Origin: Flammula alnicola
Taxonomy: Eukaryota; Basidiomycota; Agaricomycetes; Agaricales; Strophariaceae
DNA length: 25,688 nucleotides
Direction: 5' to 3'
Assembly: GCA_015499995.1 (NCBI GenBank)
Contig: JADNRV010000542.1
Coordinates: 1-25,688, forward strand
The position numbers were made by a program, and so were the translations under genes. Of this stretch, positions 19,601 to 25,688 are shown in pieces; position 1 is the stretch's first letter; each line of letters opens with the position of its first letter. The notes under the pieces were generated by a model. It saw only the letters and a list, made by a program, of their open reading frames with translations. It was not told the origin of the DNA and ran no database searches.

Positions 19601-22600
19601 ATGTTGCGAAGGCTGTTGAATTTTTTCTCAAACCCCGCGCCGCCCAATCCATCTGGAGATGCTGAAAGGGACATTCGAGGTGCTCAAGTCAATGCCGGCT
19701 ACCCTTACTATCAATGGGGCGGACAGAATACGGGCCCTGGGGGACCAATCGTACCACTTCAGCCTATGTTCTATCCCTTTCAACCGCATATACCTAACGC
19801 TGGTGAGTCTCCCACTAAAATATGACAGTTCTGGTATTGATTTTGACAAAAGGAGGCTTTCCGGCCCCGTACCATGGCTATCTGCCTCCTCCGTATCCAG
19901 CTCCAATGATGTTTCCACCTGGACAAGGTCTCGGATACCCTTTTCAAATACAAGGTGTTGCTTCCGCTAATGCAGCCCTTTCTTCGACCGAGCCCAGAGG
20001 AATTGGTACTGAAGGAAAGGTGAAGGAGGAGGTTAGAGAGGTGGGGCCTACTTCAATGGCCGTACAGAGCGGAAAAGCGCTGAAGGAAGAAGGTACGTGG
20101 TCATAGACTGAATGCGCCCATTTCGACAACTCTCACGGCATTTTAGACCCTACTAATGACGCAACTGATTGGCCTGATGGTCCTCAACGTCGAGAAGTGC
20201 CTTTTGGGCTCGAAAAACGTAAATGGAAAGACACGAAGTGGGTTTGGCGGTCGAGCGGGAATGTCTATCGGAATGGGCACACGCCGAGATGCGGCTATGT
20301 CTGGGCGTGTTCTCTTGCAATAACGAGACGTGCAGGAGGCTTGTTCGACCAAAAACTGGGCCGTCTTCACGAACTCAGCAGGCGAAGGAGCCTTGCCGGA
20401 TGTGTAAATCAGATTTGGTGCTCACAAAGTGCGACGCGAAGACCTACCATTACAAGATCTCACGGAATGGTCAAGCTTTTCTGGTCTGGGAACACGATGG
20501 ACACCACAAGCATCCTCGGCCTCCAGGTGGCAACTTGTCGCGAGCTCAAGAAGAGGCCGTGGACAAACAGGTTCTGCGTAATTTCGATGCTTCAGCACAT
20601 GAGCTACGGACAGGCGACACAGGACCTGGGTCTATTCCCCTCTCGAGATATCTCCAGCGCTGGCCAATCCCCGTGCTGCTCGCTATCAGCTATCGCAGAG
20701 TCAAGCTCGCCTCGGTATCGCCCCTTCCGTTGCAACAAAAGGCGGTCTATCCATCCTCAGATCACTTGCCGAACTTCAAGAGGAACTCAAGAAGCCATTT
20801 ATGATTAACTCCTCCCTTCATGGCCCTGTTTTCCTTATGTTCCAGACGCCGTTCATGGAGACCGTGCTCCAGGATTCAATATCTCCTGGAATGAAGAAGA
20901 TTCTGAAGGTCCGATTCTGCACGACATGGATTTGTCACAGACGGGGACCATTCATTCTTCCGCGATGGGGTCCTTGTCGTTACATGCGTATTCAATATGC
21001 TAATGGCGGCGTGGGTCCCTGTTCTCTATACGTGGATACTTCGCCAGGATATCGCCCATCATAGACCCCACTTTCGACACATTTCACGTTCTGTTGTCAC
21101 TCTTATACAGAGACGCGGGCTTGCTTTTGAAAAAAAGTATCTACTCCATGTAAGCTGGCTGGTTACCGAAAATTTCCACGCATCGTTAAATGGCCATTTA
21201 TTCATCTAGGTCTTCGACTTCTCTGCATCTCAGCGGGGTGCTCATGCAGAGGAATTTGCTGATGCTATAATTGCTATGGATCCACGCTTTCGATCTCTGA
21301 CTGCAGCTTCACAGGAGATTGAGCGAAACGAGTACCTCAAACAAGCTCAGGAGGCTGAGCGTGGTTGCGAATTCCACTTTTGGCAGTCAGCTGAACGAAT
21401 CATGTCGAACGGAGCGCTGGTTCCACAGGCTAAGTCTGGAGAGTTCAACAGGTTACTTAGATCAATGGTTTCGTCGAAAACATCCCTTGAAGATTTCGAC
21501 ACAACTGTTCAAACTCTTCGCTCAGAATTTCCCGGATTCATGGATGGCTTTCCTGGTGGTTGCGGCCTGCTTTTGCCTCGATGATCTTTCCTGCAGTCAG
21601 CGCCATTGACCGCACAATAGCTGACCAAATCCCAACGACATCTAATCCCGTAGAACACCAACACTCCCTTCTTCATCATGCTGTCAGCGTCGACCAAGAT
21701 TTGATCCCTGGAATCAAAAAGCTGTTTCTCCATGTTCAAGAACTCGAATCACAGTACAGTGCGATAAAAGGTAATTTTTCAATTGCTTCATCCGTTCCTT
21801 TGCTGATTTAATATAACTTTAGCTGGTCATTTTGATCCTGCGTCAGCTCGTAAATATCGCCCTCCTGCTCATAAGGAATGGGACGCCAATGACGGGCGGC
21901 CTCCCGATACAGAGGCTGCTCTCCACCCCAGGGGATCGAGATGATGGTACCCAAATCCTAACGCTCTTCTATCCTACAAGTGGCGAAGTCCCAACTCTTG
22001 TTTTGTTGATAACAGCCTCGAAATATGGTTTCGAGCATATTCGCTCTGGTCAGACGAGGCACGACAAGCATTTCTTTTGCTAGTTCCAAAAGACTCCTTC
22101 TTGGATGGTTTGACGTACCGGTATGATCGACGTCTGAAGTACATGCATGACTCCACGTCCTTGGCCAAGTTCAAGCAAGATCTCGACCTGACGCAGACTA
22201 TCATTCTCAATTATGTCATCGACAAATGGAAATTAGTAGCTTCTGGAGATATGGTTGTTCGATGGAATGGCTGTCGACTGGTGTTAAGGTAAGAAACAAT
22301 CTAAATTCACTATTAAAGGAACAGCTTATCATATTTATCATTTAGGATGGAAATCCTCCTCTTGAAATCCAAGCGCATTTCGGGGTCCATTACCTCTTAA
22401 CCAGAGAGTGCGTAAAAGGACACGTGTCGTCGGCTTCAGCGCTCGATCGTCCTCAAGTTTGGTTACGGCTTTACGAGCGTGATATACGCACCACACAGGC
22501 TTTCGACATCTCGCGCAAGACTGTTGCCCTTTCTGACTACTTCGCCCACTTTATTCCCCGTGGACATGCAGTCGGAGGCAGTACAGAGAGCGGAAGAACC

Positions 22601-24868
22601 CCTCTCCATCTATTACCCAATGAGCCCTGTGCAGACAAATCTTGCACCCTCTTTCTGCTATCGCTCGCATCTCCCACTCATGGCCCCAGGTTTTCAACAT
22701 TGTTTCCGATGCTCAAGCGGACAGCAATGTGAATCTCGACAGAGTTTTCTTTGAGAATTCGTTCAAGATCCCTGACCACGACGGATCTTATGTCACTTAC
22801 GAACTCATTGGCCGAGTGCTCTTTGAAGGAAACCACTTCACGTCTCAATTGCGGTTTGGTGGCCGCGCATATACTTATAACGACATCGATGGAAAATTAG
22901 TCCCGGATACCGACTCCAATCTTCTAGAAACAAGAGATACACGGTCTGTTTTCTACGTCTACCATCGGAGTTCTCACAAGTCAATGGTATCTGCCTTTTT
23001 CTTCCTTTGATTCCTCGCTGGACTGACACCCTTTTACCAAAGACATCCCGAACTGTAAACGAGATCAAGTTGGATTATGAACGCCCCACCATTCAAAAAC
23101 TACCTAGTTCAATCTCTGTTCACTCTTCGACTCCAGATGCAGTCATTCAGCCCGCAACCTCAATAGGCCCTGAGCGCTCTCCTTCACCTGTTCTTTCTAA
23201 CGAAAATCCGCCACATTCACACACACTTCCGCTCGAAAACTCGCTAGACCTTCCACCAATCTGCGAGTATACCCCGGATGCCTTTATCTCATGTAACTCC
23301 TGTGTATTACAAGGAACCAGAAGTGCAGAGTTTCAATTTACCGTGAACTGCCGTCTCTGTGGCAGCGATTGGCATGATGACTGTGTTAGGTCGACCTTTC
23401 CTGCTGGAAAAAGATCTTCACGGACCTCGGGGATGCGTGGTGCTGTCCTGAATGCATGAATACACCGGGTGGACGCTGGGACCAACATATGTGAGTGCTT
23501 GTTCCGTCTCGATGGTCAGTTTATGATTAATTGGAGGATAGGATCGGCGAAATAATTCTGCTAAAACCTCACACGTTGACATCGCGCCTTTTTCCCGCTG
23601 AAATCTTGGGTCGTTCCTCGACAAATTCAGTGCATGTTCAGTGGTATAGCGGAAATGTCTATGAACTGGACAGAGCACCATCTTCGAAAATTATCATTAT
23701 AACTCCCCAGAATGTTTCAGGCGCTTAATCGAAATCGCCTTGAAATATACCGAGGCAAGTCTTCCCGATATACTGTGAGCTCATGGTTTCAAGTGCTTAT
23801 AAGTTATTTCATCAATAACAGAAAGACATGGGAAAGATCAAATGGCCAATGCGATTCCATGAGGATGCAAACGACAACGGCTACATGAATACTGGTATTC
23901 GGGAGAATCTGGAAGGATCATATGGTGCCATTCTGGAAATTATACTAACACAACGCAAGCACCCAATCATTGTGGCTCTTCGAATCTTATATCTCGCACC
24001 CTAATCGGCCCCAGCACAGCCGTGGAAATGCGCAGGCGATGTACGATGTAGAGTTTGAACAACTCTTCGATCTCTATATTCTGGCCGGTGATAAATCCTT
24101 GATGAATCCTTTCCTCGTTCAACTTCGCCATGATACGGAGGCCGCTACATTGGATCACCACCATGTTCACCTCCTTGGATCGGTTCTCTTTAGTCTTGTC
24201 ATTATCCGCACTTATCTAGGTGCTGACTCAAGCGCCGATGACCAAATTTTCTGGCTTTCGCGCAAACTAACACAGCACCAAAAACAGTCGATTCTACCAG
24301 ATGATCCATTCGCTGACGCAAAAAGAGGACACCTTATTCGACATCTAACTGCCCCAGAGAAAGCGATGGCTGCAAGTGTACCAGGGGAACTCCTTGGACC
24401 TCATGCTGGGCTATTGTCAGGACTGCGCAAACAAGTTGAACTTGCAGGGATGGACCTCGATTTGCCCACCGGTTTCCGACTTTCAGGCGCCCGCGCTGAG
24501 AACGGACAGATTTATCAATTCTTTTCAACGACTGCTAATGGCCTAACTGGTGGACCACCATTCACACCACGGTATAGGCAGGCACCGCTCAAATACACTC
24601 CTTCTCCTAACCAAACACGCCCAAAACCAAGACCGATTCAGAAAAGAATACCGTGACAATGTTCCATCCGGCGGCCAGGCTCATTACGCACGACTATCAA
24701 CTGGCATCTACCCCCGCTTTTACCCCTGCTGAACCAGCGCCCATCACTCCTCCAGCCGTGGAACCACCTAAGAAGACAGCTAAACGAAGTCGCCAGGGAG
24801 AGGCCAGTGGTCTTAGAAGGAGTAAGCGGCAGGCGAATGCGCAAAATAAACAGCCTGAGCAAACCTAA
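19601..24868 (+). pseudogene. GCM zinc finger-MULE-like transposase-UCH protease-PHD fusion, decayed
   Basis: A large transposon gene readable exon by exon. Start: MLRRLLNFFSNPAPP, then a Pro/Tyr-rich region over 19601-19802 and 19853-20092. From 20147: a GCM/WRKY-type zinc finger (FSCNNETC, PCRMCKSD, HDGHHKHPRPPG). DDE core of Mutator-like type: first Asp in FVTDGDHSFF (20940-20942), second in FDFSASQRGAHAEEF (21216-21218), then CEFHFWQ (Cys 21366, His 21375), and Glu in TSNPVEHQHS (21653-21655). Next is a ubiquitin-hydrolase-like domain: Cys in SPNSCFVDNSLEIWF (21999-22001) and His in GNHFTSQLRF (22834-22836), followed by YTYND. Then a C4HC3 PHD finger (23292-23458), a Tudor/PWWP-like strand region (FPAEILGRSS, VHVQWYSGNVYELDRAP) and a basic tail (KKTAKRSRQ). 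Breaks lie near 20290, 20640, 20908, 21545, 21942 (TGA), 22262, 23418, 23985 and 24620. Non-functional as it stands. Confidence 0.8.
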
Positions 24869-25335
24869 CACGTATACCCGGTAATTGTCTTATTACATAT
24901 TTAATTCATCCATTTCCATGGATCATTTGATTGCGTGAGGCACATATGAAGAGTCTAGAAACAAGTAAGTATTGAAGTGTAAACGAGAATTCAGGCAAGT
25001 AACATACCTTGGTGATCGTCGAGCCCAATCCTGTCTTCTGCCCTGAAAACGCTCCAGAAATGCTATTGCACATGCAGTTTCATGCAAAAGATGCCATGGA
25101 AGGACATTCATAGCGTCGAGAGAAAGGGAGAGTAACAATGTAGCAAGAATTACACAGTGGTAAGGTAAGATAACAAGCAGGAGGAGAGCGGACGACGTGG
25201 ACTGAAGAAGCGGATGAGATGTGGCTGTGCATGGCAAGCCGTGAGAGCCATGCCGCTGACATGCCATCTCCCGGAAATCACTGCAACCTCTATTAGCTGT
25301 CTTAAATATATTTACTGATCATGTTAGAACATAAG
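24869..25335. other. Downstream of the transposase, no gene supported
   Basis: A 114-codon minus-strand frame (25267-24923) has no recognised motif. This is probably the transposon's 3' non-coding part, between its stop codon and the terminal repeat array. Confidence 0.4.
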
Positions 25336-25339
25336 TATG

Positions 25340-25490
25340 TTCAAGTTAACTACAAGTTAGCCTTGCAAGTTAACTTGACAAACTAACTTAGCGCACCAAG
25401 TTCAGGCAAGTTAACTGGTGCAAGTTAACTTGTCGCAACCAAGTGATTGCAAGTTAACTTGTCGCAACCAAGTGATTGCAAGTTAACTTG
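25340..25490. repeat. CAAGTTAACTTG subterminal array with 29-bp tandem
   Basis: At least six copies of CAAGTTAAC, several as the perfect 12-bp palindrome CAAGTTAACTTG. The last part is a tandem repeat with a 29-bp unit at 25421-25449 and 25450-25478, plus the first 12 bp of a third copy (25479-25490). In motif and spacing it mirrors the array at 18456-18520, but the two are not a base-for-base terminal inverted repeat. Likely the right end of the transposon. Confidence 0.7.
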
Positions 25491-25499
25491 TAAGTGGTA

Positions 25500-25688
25500 T
25501 AACTATAATTACACTATTTTCATTCCATAATCTGCGGAAACAATTACATAGGCTGGCTCCTAGACTACCTCTCCACCCAATAAAATTATAAAAAGTGTAA
25601 GAAGTTCATGTGGAACGGAAGACTCGAGCAAATCAAGACGTTCTGCAATGTGAAAATGTCGGAGTTTTAAATGCTTTGCCACGCTCCG
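25500..25688. other. Right flank
   Basis: About 190 bp beyond the repeat array, AT-rich, with nothing recognisable. Probably flanking host or other repeat DNA. Confidence 0.4.

Noticed and set aside
25421..25490. Telomere or CRISPR-like array
   Set aside because: The unit is not TTAGGG-type, and there are too few repeats without unique spacers. The 29-bp tandem fits a transposon end.

Overview
The window reads as genomic DNA of a mushroom-forming basidiomycete (Agaricomycetes). The evidence is short phase-conserved introns (mostly 49-62 nt), compact multi-exon genes, NACHT-type STAND NTPases with the usual basidiomycete architecture, a nine-exon microsomal P450, F-box/LRR debris and a large zinc-finger DDE transposon gene. 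There are no bacterial operons, no rRNA, no recognisable tRNA and no CRISPR array. It is an accessory, repeat-rich region: most genes are broken, and only three look intact (a 216-residue unknown protein, an HPP membrane protein and the P450).

Layout. Positions 1-67 and 18389-18455 are perfect 67-bp inverted repeats enclosing about 18.3 kb. Inside, from left to right: three paralogous NACHT genes (171-2201 +, with three -1 frameshifts; 3824-2785 -, with its whole NACHT core replaced by a ~260-bp repeat; 6544-4536 -, intact except for one missing base in a T tract); a gene-poor stretch with an unresolved gene-like region at about 7565-8480 and a spliced 216-residue gene (9181-8415 -); a second copy of the ~260-bp repeat (10728-10980); an HPP-family gene (12363-11566 -) with a GC-AG intron; a 1.75-kb nearly perfect palindrome (12594-14344); a complete P450 (14952-16958 +); and F-box-like debris (about 17921-17389 -).

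Outside the right inverted repeat lies a decayed transposon of about 7 kb. Its gene (19601-24868 +) is recognisable exon by exon but has at least eight frameshifts or stops. In order it encodes a proline-rich N-terminus, a GCM/WRKY-type zinc finger, a MULE-like DDE transposase core with all three acidic positions still visible, a ubiquitin-hydrolase-like Cys/His protease domain, a C4HC3 PHD finger, a Tudor/PWWP-like segment and a basic tail. AAGTTAA-rich arrays flank it (about 18456-18520 and 25340-25490) and resemble the ends of the 67-bp repeats.

The genes do not form one pathway. A reasonable reading is a mobile-element-dominated locus in which incompatibility-type NACHT genes duplicate and decay, with two metabolic or transport genes embedded. 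The most interesting points are the transposase-protease-PHD fusion, the palindrome whose arms differ only by CpG transitions and one G, the gutted NACHT paralogue, and the possibility that the 18.3-kb segment is a cargo-bearing unit bounded by terminal inverted repeats. All family calls come from reading motifs by eye; no search was run.
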